Below are positions 1 to 6,106 of a stretch of DNA of 13,168 nucleotides, one piece after another (within the stretch, counting starts at the first letter, position 1; the number at the start of each line of letters is the position of its first letter). The position numbers and the translations under genes are program-made. Source of the stretch: Pseudomonadota bacterium. GTDB taxonomy: Bacteria; Pseudomonadota; Alphaproteobacteria; Azospirillales; Azospirillaceae. Under the pieces are notes generated by a model that worked only from the letters and a program-made list of their open reading frames with translations, ran no database searches and was not told the DNA's origin. Location: positions 1 to 13,168 of the forward strand of contig JAEYOB010000196.1 in NCBI GenBank assembly GCA_023412175.1. The letters are read 5' to 3'.

Positions 1-66
1 CTCGGCGGCAGGGCGCCGGACGAGGTCTATGCGGACAGCCTGGACGGCATCAACTTGGTGGCGTGA
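1..66 (+). CDS. IS3-type transposase, C-terminal end (partial)
   Basis: Only the last 21 residues are inside the window; the frame is open to the left edge and ends with TGA at 64-66. The peptide begins LGGRAPDEVY, which resembles the end of the integrase core (rve_3) of IS3-family transposases, where a 'LGGRTPDEVY'-like motif follows the catalytic DDE domain. The catalytic residues lie outside the window. The sequence after the stop looks like an IS right end, which supports the call. Whether the element is intact cannot be told from here. Confidence 0.6.
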   Translation, partial: LGGRAPDEVYADSLDGINLVA

Positions 67-127
67 TGGAGATCTGAACCAAGCTTATCCCAGCCGCCAA
101 ACTGTCCGGGAAACGGGGACCACTTCA
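1..127 (+). mobile_element. Right end of an IS3-family-like insertion sequence
   Basis: After the transposase stop at 66 comes a short non-coding tail ending near CACTTCA at 121-127. Read on the other strand from 127 it starts TGAAGTGGTCCCCG, which resembles the TG-starting terminal inverted repeats of IS3-family elements. The matching left end and any target-site duplication are outside the window, so the exact border at 127 is inferred. The element ends about 110 bases before the first gene of the cytochrome locus. Confidence 0.5.
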
Positions 128-157
128 CTCGTTCCTGAACGCCTGATGAACTGCCCG

Positions 158-173
158 CTCAGCTTCGCCTCAG
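158..173 (+). promoter_or_regulatory. Direct repeat CTCAG-N6-CTCAG, candidate response-regulator site
   Basis: Two exact CTCAG half-sites start at 158 and 169, an 11-base spacing. This is the layout typical of OmpR/PhoB-type response regulators, which bind tandem sites one helical turn apart. It lies 65-80 bases upstream of the first cytochrome-locus gene, a plausible promoter-proximal position. No regulator gene of this type is in the window, so the role is inference. Confidence 0.3.
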
Positions 174-188
174 GTGACATCCGGCAGA

Positions 189-224
189 GTGCTGACCATC
201 GAGCGTTCCGACGCTCTTCAGCAC
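189..224 (+). promoter_or_regulatory. Two-part hairpin directly upstream of a ribosome binding site
   Basis: GTGCTGA at 189-195 pairs with TCAGCAC at 218-224, and inside it GAGCGT at 201-206 pairs with ACGCTC at 211-216 around a TCCG loop. The arms are exact; an asymmetric bulge (5 against 1 base) separates them. The structure ends 13 bases before the ATG at 238, just ahead of the GAGGTGA ribosome binding site. It could act in the leader RNA, or as a DNA operator. There is no T tract after it, so a terminator is unlikely. Confidence 0.4.
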
Positions 225-237
225 CCGAGGTGAAGCC

Positions 238-636
238 ATGCTCAAGTCCACCCTCCTCGCCGCACTCGGCGTCCTGACGCTGTCCGGGGCCGCCTACGCC
301 GACGATCATCATCGGACCCGCGCCTTCCAGCCGACCGGCCCGCAGCCGATCATGGACGTGGTCGACGCCGGCGGAGGCACCGTCACCGGGACCGTCGGCA
401 AGGTCGCCGCCAACTGGTTCGTCCTCAGCGACGGCGAGCGGGAGATCCCGGTCACCAGCCGCGCCTTCCTGCCGGACGGCATCCAGGCTGGCGATCCGAT
501 CACCGTGGTCGGCGGCATCCGGCGAGGCGCCATCCGGGCCGAGCAGATCATCACCCAGGACGGCGCCACCTTTGGCCGCAATGCCTTCCAGGACCGCCGC
601 GGCCGTCACCGCGACCGCGGCCACGACGATGACTGA
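238..636 (+). CDS. Secreted OB-fold-like protein of unknown function
   Basis: A 132-residue protein with a clear Sec signal peptide (MLKSTLLAALGVLTLSGAAYA, cleavage probably after residue 21), so the mature form should be periplasmic. The centre (about residues 45-108) alternates short beta strands and glycine turns: GTVTGTVGKV, NWFVLSDGEREIPV, GDPITVVGGIRRGAIRAEQI. That pattern fits small bacterial OB-fold proteins (BOF or DUF5666-like); I cannot name the exact family. Both ends of the mature protein are rich in His, Asp and Arg (DDHHRTR at the start, HRDRGHDDD at the end), suggesting possible metal contact. GAGGTGA lies a few bases before the ATG. It is the first gene of the cytochrome locus and may serve haem or metal handling there; that role is inference. 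Confidence 0.7.
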   Translation: MLKSTLLAALGVLTLSGAAYADDHHRTRAFQPTGPQPIMDVVDAGGGTVTGTVGKVAANWFVLSDGEREIPVTSRAFLPDGIQAGDPITVVGGIRRGAIRAEQIITQDGATFGRNAFQDRRGRHRDRGHDDD

Positions 637-675
637 CCCGGTCCAGCGTACGGGTTCGTAATCCAGGCTCCGCCT

Positions 676-697
676 GGGCGGGCCCGTGCGCCCGCCT
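676..697 (+). terminator. GC-rich hairpin between the OB-fold gene and the small peptide gene
   Basis: GGCGGGC at 677-683 pairs exactly with GCCCGCC at 690-696 around a 6-base loop, with a G-T pair outside. No T run follows, so full termination is doubtful. It could attenuate transcription or protect the 3' end of the first message, giving the OB-fold gene a different level from the cytochromes downstream. Confidence 0.3.
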
Positions 698-728
698 CGC
701 CCTTCCACCTTCCATCCGAGTTCGCCCC

Positions 729-866
729 ATGCTGAAGAGGATGATCTTCCACACCCTGCTCGCCGTGCTCTCCATCGGTGCTCTGGGCATCGCCTACCAG
801 GCCGCCGCGGAAGGCAGCGCGAGCATCACGACGCTGTGGGCCGCCAGCCGCCATCACGACGACTGA
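729..866 (+). CDS. 45-residue hydrophobic peptide in the cytochrome locus
   Basis: ATG at 729 to TGA at 864-866 gives a 45-residue peptide beginning MLKRMIFHTLLAVLSIGALG and ending AASRHHDD. Residues 6-25 form one hydrophobic stretch after a basic start, so it is either a single-pass membrane peptide or a secreted one cut near AYQAAA. The tail RHHDD echoes the HDDD end of the OB-fold protein upstream, which hints at a shared role or metal contact. It lies between that gene and the cytochrome b gene, on the same strand with short gaps. I do not recognise a family. Small single-helix peptides often accompany membrane cytochromes as assembly or subunit factors, but that is only an analogy. Confidence 0.55.
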   Translation: MLKRMIFHTLLAVLSIGALGIAYQAAAEGSASITTLWAASRHHDD

Positions 867-906
867 GCCGCGCCGTTCACCACGCCCATCCACCACGGAG
901 ATCGCT

Positions 907-1443
907 ATGGCTTCCCGCAAGCCGACCGCCGCCGAGATGACCGCCCTCCTGGCGTTCCACGCCACCCTCTCGGGCGCGTTCATCGTCGCCTATCTCACCG
1001 GGGACGAAGACACCTACGGCATGCACGTCTTCTCCGGCTACGCCGTGCTCATCGCGATCGCGCTACGCGTGGCGGCCGGCGTGCTGGCTCGTGAGGGCAG
1101 CCCGCTGCGCCTTCCCAGGCCTTCGTCGCGACCGCTCCTCGATTGGGTGAAACGCCTTGTCAGCGGCGATCCGAAGGCCCGTTCGGAGCGCAGCCCCCTG
1201 ATCGCCTGGGCGGCCGCGGCACTCCTCATCGGCGTCGGTCTGACGGCGGCCTCCGGAGCCACAGCGGACTTCGTGGTGGCGGTCGAGGATCTGCACGAGG
1301 CTCTGGGCGAGGCCTCCCTCGCCATCGTCATCGCGCACGTCGCGCTCGTCTTCGCCCTGCACGGGCTGAAACGGCTCGACGCCCTGCTGCCGTCCGGCTG
1401 GTCGCCGCGCCGCTCCGAGCTGTCCGACCGGGTGATCCCATGA
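907..1443 (+). CDS. Cytochrome b561-type membrane protein
   Basis: A 178-residue membrane protein with four hydrophobic helices, typical of the bacterial cytochrome b561 / Ni-Fe hydrogenase cytochrome b family that carries two b haems and passes electrons between the quinone pool and periplasmic cytochromes. Candidate haem ligands are H18 (helix 1, FHATLSG), H40 (MHVFSGY), H130 (DLHEALGE) and H144 (IAHVALV), the first and last pairs lying near opposite ends of the bundle. The start at 907 is preceded by CGGAG at 896-900; the frame is open further upstream, but that overlaps the small peptide gene. The stop overlaps the SHP start by ATGA (1440-1443), so the two are translationally coupled. With DHC and SHP downstream, it probably acts as the membrane electron donor. 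Confidence 0.85.
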   Translation: MASRKPTAAEMTALLAFHATLSGAFIVAYLTGDEDTYGMHVFSGYAVLIAIALRVAAGVLAREGSPLRLPRPSSRPLLDWVKRLVSGDPKARSERSPLIAWAAAALLIGVGLTAASGATADFVVAVEDLHEALGEASLAIVIAHVALVFALHGLKRLDALLPSGWSPRRSELSDRVIP

Positions 1444-1868
1444 GACCGATCCTCGTCCTCGCTGTCGCCGCCGTGATGGGCACCGGCGCCGCCCTGGCGG
1501 TGACCGTCGATCCCAACCGCACGCGGATCCTCGACGGCTACGCCGCCCAGGCGAAGGGGCAGGTTCCCGACTTCACCGGCTTCTCGGCGGAGCGCGGGCG
1601 CGCGCTCTACCTCGGCCCGCACCGCGGCGGCAAGGTGGCCGAAACCCCGGCCTGCGCCAGCTGCCACACCGAGAACCCGGCCGGTCCCGGGCGGCACTAC
1701 AAGACCGGGCGCGAGATCCAGCCGATGGCGGTCTCGGCCAACCCGAAGCGGTTCACCGACCCGGCCGAGGTCGAGAAGCGCTTCGAGCGCGACTGCATCA
1801 ATGTCCTCGGCCGGGCCTGCACCGCCCGCGAGAAGGGTGACTTCATCACCTTCCTGGCCAACCAATAG
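1440..1868 (+). CDS. SHP-type (DUF1924) monohaem cytochrome c
   Basis: A 142-residue periplasmic cytochrome c: signal peptide to about residue 20 (ALA), then a single haem site CASCH at 72-76. The C-terminal part, NPKRFTDPAEVEKRFERDCINVLGRAC, is characteristic of sphaeroides haem protein (SHP) and DUF1924. In SHP the haem is held by His and an Asn that leaves on reduction, letting O2 or NO bind. C119 and C127 match the SHP disulfide pair. By my recalled alignment the residue before the first of these Cys, the Asn ligand of classical SHP, is Asp118 here. The ATG overlaps the cytochrome b stop; the flavin reductase gene starts 14 bases downstream. Its role is probably the terminal ligand-binding haem of this locus. 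Confidence 0.8.
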   Translation: MRPILVLAVAAVMGTGAALAVTVDPNRTRILDGYAAQAKGQVPDFTGFSAERGRALYLGPHRGGKVAETPACASCHTENPAGPGRHYKTGREIQPMAVSANPKRFTDPAEVEKRFERDCINVLGRACTAREKGDFITFLANQ

Positions 1869-1882
1869 CAAAGGCTACGCTG

Positions 1883-2389
1883 ATGTCCCTCGATCCGCAC
1901 CTCCGCACGCTGCGCGATGCCTACGGCCGCTACGCCACCGGCGTCGCCGTGATCACCACCCTGACCCCGGCGGGTGCTCCCATCGGGCTGACGGTGAACT
2001 CCTTCAGTTCGGTATCCCTGGACCCACCGCTGGTGCTGTGGAGCCTGATGCGGTCCTCCACCAACCTGCCGGTGTTCCGCGAGGCCAGCCATTTCGCGGT
2101 GAACGTCCTCGCTGACGATCAGCAGGCGCTGTCCACGCGCTTCGCGTCGCGCGTCGAGGATCGGTTCGCCGGGATCGATTGGGAGCCGGGGACAGGCGGC
2201 GTGCCGCTCCTGCCCGACTGTCTGGCGCGGTTCGAGTGCACAGCGCACAGCCACATGGAGGCGGGCGACCACGTGGTCCTCCTCGGACGCGTGCACCGCT
2301 TCGTCCACGGTGACGGTGCGCCACTCCTGTTCTTCGCCAGCCGCTACGCGGAATTACGCCGCGAGCCAGCCGTCGCGTCGGCCGCTTGA
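1883..2389 (+). CDS. FMN-binding flavin reductase family protein
   Basis: A 168-residue protein of the flavin reductase / DIM6-NTAB family, which binds FMN or FAD and uses NAD(P)H to make reduced flavin, often for a partner monooxygenase. The family pattern is clear: YATGVAVITT (residues 17-26), the flavin-binding GLTVNSFSSVSLDPPLVLWSL region (35-55), FAVNVLADDQ (71-80) and the GDHVVLLGRV motif (128-137). Length is normal and there is no signal peptide, so it should be cytoplasmic. A weak AAAGG ribosome site lies 8 bases before the ATG. No monooxygenase partner is nearby; the gene sits between the SHP and DHC cytochrome genes, which suggests a redox role tied to that system, though it is on the other side of the membrane. 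Confidence 0.85.
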   Translation: MSLDPHLRTLRDAYGRYATGVAVITTLTPAGAPIGLTVNSFSSVSLDPPLVLWSLMRSSTNLPVFREASHFAVNVLADDQQALSTRFASRVEDRFAGIDWEPGTGGVPLLPDCLARFECTAHSHMEAGDHVVLLGRVHRFVHGDGAPLLFFASRYAELRREPAVASAA

Positions 2390-2400
2390 GGAGACCGGTC

Positions 2401-2823
2401 ATGCACATCCGCATCGTCGCCCCCGCCATCCTCCTGCTCGCCGCCACGGCCGCGCTGGCGAACGAGTTCGAGCGAGTCCCGCCGGTGTCCCACGCGGCAA
2501 CGCAGAAGGAATGTGGCGAGTGCCACTTGGCCTACCAGCCGGCCCTGCTGCCGGCGGCCAGCTGGAACCGCATCATGGACGGGCTGTCCGACCACTTCGG
2601 CGACAACGCCAGCCTGCCGGCAGACATCGCCGCGGACATCCGTGCCTACCTGACGCGGAACGCCGGCGGCGACGGCGGCCGGCTGACCCGCATCACCGAC
2701 CAGCGCTGGTGGCAGCACGAACACGACTTCGATCCCAGCATCTGGAAGCGCAAGACGGTGGGCGCCAAGAGCAACTGCGAGGCCTGCCACCGCGAGGCGG
2801 CGAAGGGCCTCTACGAGGACTGA
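2401..2823 (+). CDS. DHC-type dihaem cytochrome c
   Basis: A 140-residue periplasmic dihaem cytochrome c. The signal peptide runs to about residue 20 (ALA). Haem sites are CGECH at 38-42 and CEACH at 126-130; H31 and H65 are candidate distal ligands. The Trp-rich stretch between the haems (DQRWWQHEHDF, DPSIWKRKTVG) and the order of motifs match the DHC family, which is known to reduce SHP in Rhodobacter and Shewanella. GAGGAGA at 2388-2394 sets the ATG at 2401, 11 bases after the flavin reductase stop, so it belongs to the same operon. It probably carries electrons from the cytochrome b561-type protein to the SHP cytochrome. Confidence 0.85.
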   Translation: MHIRIVAPAILLLAATAALANEFERVPPVSHAATQKECGECHLAYQPALLPAASWNRIMDGLSDHFGDNASLPADIAADIRAYLTRNAGGDGGRLTRITDQRWWQHEHDFDPSIWKRKTVGAKSNCEACHREAAKGLYED

Positions 2824-2865
2824 CCGCCCGACAGGTCGATCCACCCACCCACACGGAGGAGCACC

Positions 2866-3053
2866 ATGTCTGTAAGACGTTCGCCACAGGTGCCCTGATC
2901 GGCGTCGCGCTGAGCCTCGGCGTAGCTGGTTCGGGATCTGCGGCCACCCCACCGGCCCACGAGGCCCGCGCTGCGGGAGGGATGGAATTGTCCTTGGACC
3001 AGGGGCATAAGTGGAAGACGGATGATGCGCTCCGTCAGGGCATGGCGCCGCTG
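2866..3053 (+). pseudogene. Frameshifted and truncated gene for a small secreted protein
   Basis: An ATG at 2866 with a good GGAGGAG site upstream opens a frame that stops after 10 codons (TGA at 2896-2898). One frame over, starting at 2871, the sequence reads CKTFATGALIGVALSLGVAG followed by SGSAAT, a textbook signal peptide that lacks its own start codon. A mature segment GGMELSLDQGHKWKTDDALRQGM follows, resembling small periplasmic proteins of unknown function with an 'LDxGxKWxTDxxLRxGM' motif. After about 3053 the likeness ends and an intrinsic terminator begins. Adding one base or losing two between 2869 and 2871 would join ATG to the signal peptide. So the gene is broken at the start and cut short at the end. 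A sequencing error could explain the first fault but not the second. Confidence 0.55.
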
Positions 3054-3072
3054 TCCCAAAGGCGGCGCTTTT
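3044..3072 (+). terminator. Intrinsic terminator at the end of the cytochrome locus
   Basis: GCGCCGC at 3045-3051 pairs exactly with GCGGCGC at 3062-3068 around a 10-base loop, followed by TTTT at 3069-3072. This is the clearest rho-independent terminator in the window. It follows the pseudogene remnant and would end the operon that includes the cytochromes, 128 bases before the TetR start. Confidence 0.65.
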
Positions 3073-3160
3073 CCCGCAGAGCGATGATGACCGAGGCTTC
3101 GCACCAGCCTGCGGCAATACGTCACTACGCTCCCTCTTGAGGACGGCAATTTGGCGCATT

Positions 3161-3182
3161 AGTTAGTTATCAGTCACTAACT
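3161..3182. promoter_or_regulatory. Inverted repeat, candidate TetR operator
   Basis: AGTTAGT at 3161-3167 and ACTAACT at 3176-3182 are exact inverted arms with an 8-base centre. The site lies 18 bases before the TetR start at 3201, in a stretch that is much more AT-rich than its surroundings. Size and position suit an autoregulatory TetR operator controlling the regulator and the exporter genes co-directed behind it. A weak TTGGCG -35-like box at 3151-3156 lies just upstream. Confidence 0.5.
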
Positions 3183-3200
3183 TCCATTCCGTTGAGTGTG

Positions 3201-3818
3201 ATGGCTACGCGGATACGCAAGCCGGCCGATGAGCGCCGCGATGAGATCGTCGAGACGGCCCTAGCCCTCGCTGATCAGGCTGGGCCGGATCGGCTGACCA
3301 CCGGTGCGGTGGCCGAGGCGATCGGCATTACCCAGGCCGCCATCTTCCGCCACTTCCCAAAAAAACAGGATCTCTGGGACGCTGTGGCCACCAGCATCGC
3401 CAGGCGGATGGAGGGGCGCTGGGCCGAGGCCCTCGCCGGCGGTGACGGCGCTCGCGAACGTCTGACGCGCTTGGTCCGCGGCCAGCTGCGGCTGGTGCAA
3501 GAGACGCCGGCGATTCCCGCCATCCTGTTCTCCCGCGAGCTGCACACCGACAACGCGGCTTTGCGCACCGCCTTCCTGGGGCTGATGAGTCGCTTCGCGG
3601 GCCTTCTTGCCGGCATCGTCGACGAGGGCCGCGCCCAGGGAACGTTCCGGACGGATCTGGATCCGCGCGAGGCGGCATTCATGATCATCGCCATCATGCA
3701 AGGGGTGATTGTCCGCTGGTCCCTCTCCGGACGCGGCTTCGATCTGTGCCGGGAGGGTGAGCGTTTGCTCACACTGGGCTTGTGCGGACTGGCGCCTACC
3801 GGAGGAGATCGGTCATGA
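3201..3818 (+). CDS. TetR/AcrR family transcriptional regulator
   Basis: A 205-residue regulator. Residues 12-60 form the TetR DNA-binding domain, with the helix-turn-helix TTGAVAEAIGITQAAIFRHF at 33-52 and the following PKKQDLWDAV. The C-terminal two thirds is a helical ligand-binding and dimer domain of normal length. I chose ATG at 3201; GTG at 3198 and TTG at 3192 are in-frame alternatives, and none has a strong ribosome binding site. The stop overlaps the membrane fusion protein start by ATGA (3815-3818), so regulator and exporter are one operon. An inverted repeat just upstream suggests self-repression, relieved by a ligand that may be an exporter substrate. Confidence 0.85.
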   Translation: MATRIRKPADERRDEIVETALALADQAGPDRLTTGAVAEAIGITQAAIFRHFPKKQDLWDAVATSIARRMEGRWAEALAGGDGARERLTRLVRGQLRLVQETPAIPAILFSRELHTDNAALRTAFLGLMSRFAGLLAGIVDEGRAQGTFRTDLDPREAAFMIIAIMQGVIVRWSLSGRGFDLCREGERLLTLGLCGLAPTGGDRS

Positions 3819-4972
3819 GACGGCTCGTGCGACTTATCCTGCTCGCCTTGTTCGCCGTGGCCCTGGCCGGCGGTGCCCTCTATGCCTTGCGTTTCAGCTC
3901 CATCACAGTTCCGGTGACCTTTCTCGAGCGGGATGTTCCGATCGAGGTCTACGGGATCGGCACGGTGGAAGCCCGCGTGCGCTCCGCGGTCGGACTGGAG
4001 GTGGCGGGCACACTCACCGAGCTGTTCGCCGACCACGGAGACCAGGCGGCGGCGGGGACCGTGCTCGCCCGCCTCGATACCCGTCAGCAGGAGGCGCGTG
4101 TTGCCGAGGCAACGGCGGCGGTCGGTCAGGCCCGCGCTGCGCGCGAGAAGGCAGTGGCGGCTATCACCAGGGCCCGCTCGCTGCTGGAGAAACGCCGGCA
4201 GGCGAATGAGCGCCGGCAAGCGCTGCTGGCAAAGGGCAGCGTGTCCGTGGAGATCGCCCAGGACAGTGCGGCCGACCTGAAGGTCGCGGAAGCCGAGCTG
4301 GCTGTCGCGCAGTCCGATCTCGCCGTCACCGAGGCCGCGCTGGCCGATTCCGAGGCGCGACTGCGCTACGAGGCGGCACGCTTGGACCGCTACACGCTCA
4401 CAGCCCCCTTCAAAGCGCTGGTCGTGGCCCGCCACAAGGAGCTCGGCGCCGCGGTAAATCCCGGCGAACCGCTGTTCACACTCGTCGCCCCCGACAGCAT
4501 CTGGGCCCTGGTGCATGTGGACGAGGCATCGGCCGGTGGCTTGATGGAGGGGCAACCCGCAGAGGTCCGCCTGCGCTCCCTGCCGGCTCAGACCTTCCGG
4601 GCGCGCGTGACGCGCATCGAGTTGGAGAGCGACCGCGTCACGGAGGAGCGCAAGGTCTACCTGAAGTGCGAAGTCTGTCCGCCCCGCGTCTTCCTGGCCG
4701 AGCAGGTGGAGGCGACGATCGAGATGGATCGTCTGCCGAGCGCCATTCTGGTGCCGCAGACGGCGGTCGAACGCTTCGATGGCCGGCGTGGCGCCGTGTG
4801 GACGGTGGAGGATGGTCGCCTCGCCCGCCGCATCCTCGGCTTCGGCCGGCGGACTCTGGACGGGCGGCTCGAGGTCGTGGAGGGACTTCCGGAGGACGTG
4901 CGGGTGGTGACCGCGCCCATTGCCGGACTCCGTGAGGGCCGGTCGGCCGACATCGCTGGAGCCGGGCCATGA
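3815..4972 (+). CDS. HlyD/MacA-type membrane fusion protein of an ABC exporter
   Basis: A 385-residue periplasmic adaptor with one N-terminal anchor helix (about residues 5-27). The two halves of the lipoyl domain are near residues 50-92 (VEARVRSAVGLEVAGTL) and 188-228 (LDRYTLTAPFKALVVARH); between them, about 92-188, is an Ala/Glu/Arg-rich coiled-coil hairpin. A beta-barrel and membrane-proximal domain follow. GGAGGAGA at 3801-3808 supports the ATG at 3815. It would link the FtsX-type permease encoded next to an outer-membrane channel; no channel gene is in the window. C285 and C288 form a CxxC (KCEVCP) in the beta-barrel region, which could form a disulfide in the periplasm. Gene order regulator-MFP-permease-ATPase recalls devBCA. 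Confidence 0.85.
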   Translation: MRRLVRLILLALFAVALAGGALYALRFSSITVPVTFLERDVPIEVYGIGTVEARVRSAVGLEVAGTLTELFADHGDQAAAGTVLARLDTRQQEARVAEATAAVGQARAAREKAVAAITRARSLLEKRRQANERRQALLAKGSVSVEIAQDSAADLKVAEAELAVAQSDLAVTEAALADSEARLRYEAARLDRYTLTAPFKALVVARHKELGAAVNPGEPLFTLVAPDSIWALVHVDEASAGGLMEGQPAEVRLRSLPAQTFRARVTRIELESDRVTEERKVYLKCEVCPPRVFLAEQVEATIEMDRLPSAILVPQTAVERFDGRRGAVWTVEDGRLARRILGFGRRTLDGRLEVVEGLPEDVRVVTAPIAGLREGRSADIAGAGP

Positions 4973-6102
4973 ACCTCGCCATCCGCGATGTCCGGCACAA
5001 CCTTGGGCGCTTCCTGCTGACCTGCCTGGGGCTCAGCCTGCTCCTCGCCGTGGTCCTGTCCATGATCGGCATCTATCGTGGGCTGGTGGACGAGGCGCTG
5101 ACCCTGGTGCGCGCTCCGGGCGCCGATCTGTGGGTGGTCGAAGCGGGGACGCGCGGCCCGTTCGCCGAGGCCTCGCGCATTCCGGGCGACGAACGCGATG
5201 CGATGGCCCGGCTGGCCGGGGTGGCCGATGCCGGCGGGCTCACCTTCCAGTCGGCTGAAACCCTGCATCGCGGCCGCACACTGCGTCTCTATGTCGTCGG
5301 CTATGAGCTGGGGCGACCGGGCGCACCGGCGCGGATCGTCGCCGGCCGGCCGATCACCCGCGGGCATTACGAGATGGTCGCCGATCGCCGCACCGGCTTG
5401 GAACTGGGCGAGCGCCTGCGGCTGGGACGCTCCGATTACACTGTGGTCGGAGTGACGGAGGGAGTGGTGGCCTCCGGGGGTGATCCGGTGATCTACCTCA
5501 CGCTCCAAGACAGCCAACGTTTGCAGTTTGAACTGGACCCGCCGGCGGCGCGCCGTGAACTGGCGCGCGGCGTCAAGCCGGCCGGCACCGCCATCATCAA
5601 CGCCGTTGTCGCCCGTGTACGGCCCGGTGTGCGCCCGGCGGACGTAGCCGAGGTGGCGAGCCGCTGGAAGCACTTGGCGGCGTTGACCCAAGACCAGCAG
5701 GAAGCGCTGCTGCTCCAGTCCGTGGTGGAGAAGGCGCGCCGGCAGATCGGCCTGTTCACCGCCATCCTGCTGGTGGTTTCGGCGGTGATTATCGCGCTGA
5801 TCCTCTACACGCTGACTATGGACAAGGTGAAGGAGATCGCCACGCTGAAGCTGATCGGCGCACCGGACCGAACCATCGTCGGCCTGATCGTCCAGCAGGC
5901 GATCGCCATGGGGGTAATCGGCTGGACGGCTGGCGCCGTGCTCATCGCGCTGGCCAAGGACCACTTCCCGCGCCGCGTGGTGCTCCTGCCGGAGGACGGG
6001 TTGATGCTTGCCTTGGCGGTGCTGGTCATCTGCGTCGTCGCGAGTGGCCTGAGCGTCCGCCTGGCTCTCAAGGTCGATCCCGCCACAGCGCTCGGAGGGT
6101 GA
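4969..6102 (+). CDS. FtsX/MacB-type ABC exporter permease
   Basis: A 377-residue permease of the FtsX/MacB/DevC type. One transmembrane helix lies near the N-terminus (about 13-35), then a large periplasmic domain (about 40-255), then three helices near 258-283, 300-325 and 343-368. The conserved cytoplasmic loop LTMDKVKEIATLKLIGAPDRTIVGLI couples the last helices to the ATPase. Length and layout are normal for the mechanotransmission-type family, in which substrate is moved from the periplasm or outer leaflet rather than through the permease. It starts by ATGA overlap with the membrane fusion gene and ends 4 bases before the ATPase gene. Substrate is unknown. Confidence 0.85.
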   Translation: MNLAIRDVRHNLGRFLLTCLGLSLLLAVVLSMIGIYRGLVDEALTLVRAPGADLWVVEAGTRGPFAEASRIPGDERDAMARLAGVADAGGLTFQSAETLHRGRTLRLYVVGYELGRPGAPARIVAGRPITRGHYEMVADRRTGLELGERLRLGRSDYTVVGVTEGVVASGGDPVIYLTLQDSQRLQFELDPPAARRELARGVKPAGTAIINAVVARVRPGVRPADVAEVASRWKHLAALTQDQQEALLLQSVVEKARRQIGLFTAILLVVSAVIIALILYTLTMDKVKEIATLKLIGAPDRTIVGLIVQQAIAMGVIGWTAGAVLIALAKDHFPRRVVLLPEDGLMLALAVLVICVVASGLSVRLALKVDPATALGG

Positions 6103-6106
6103 AGAC

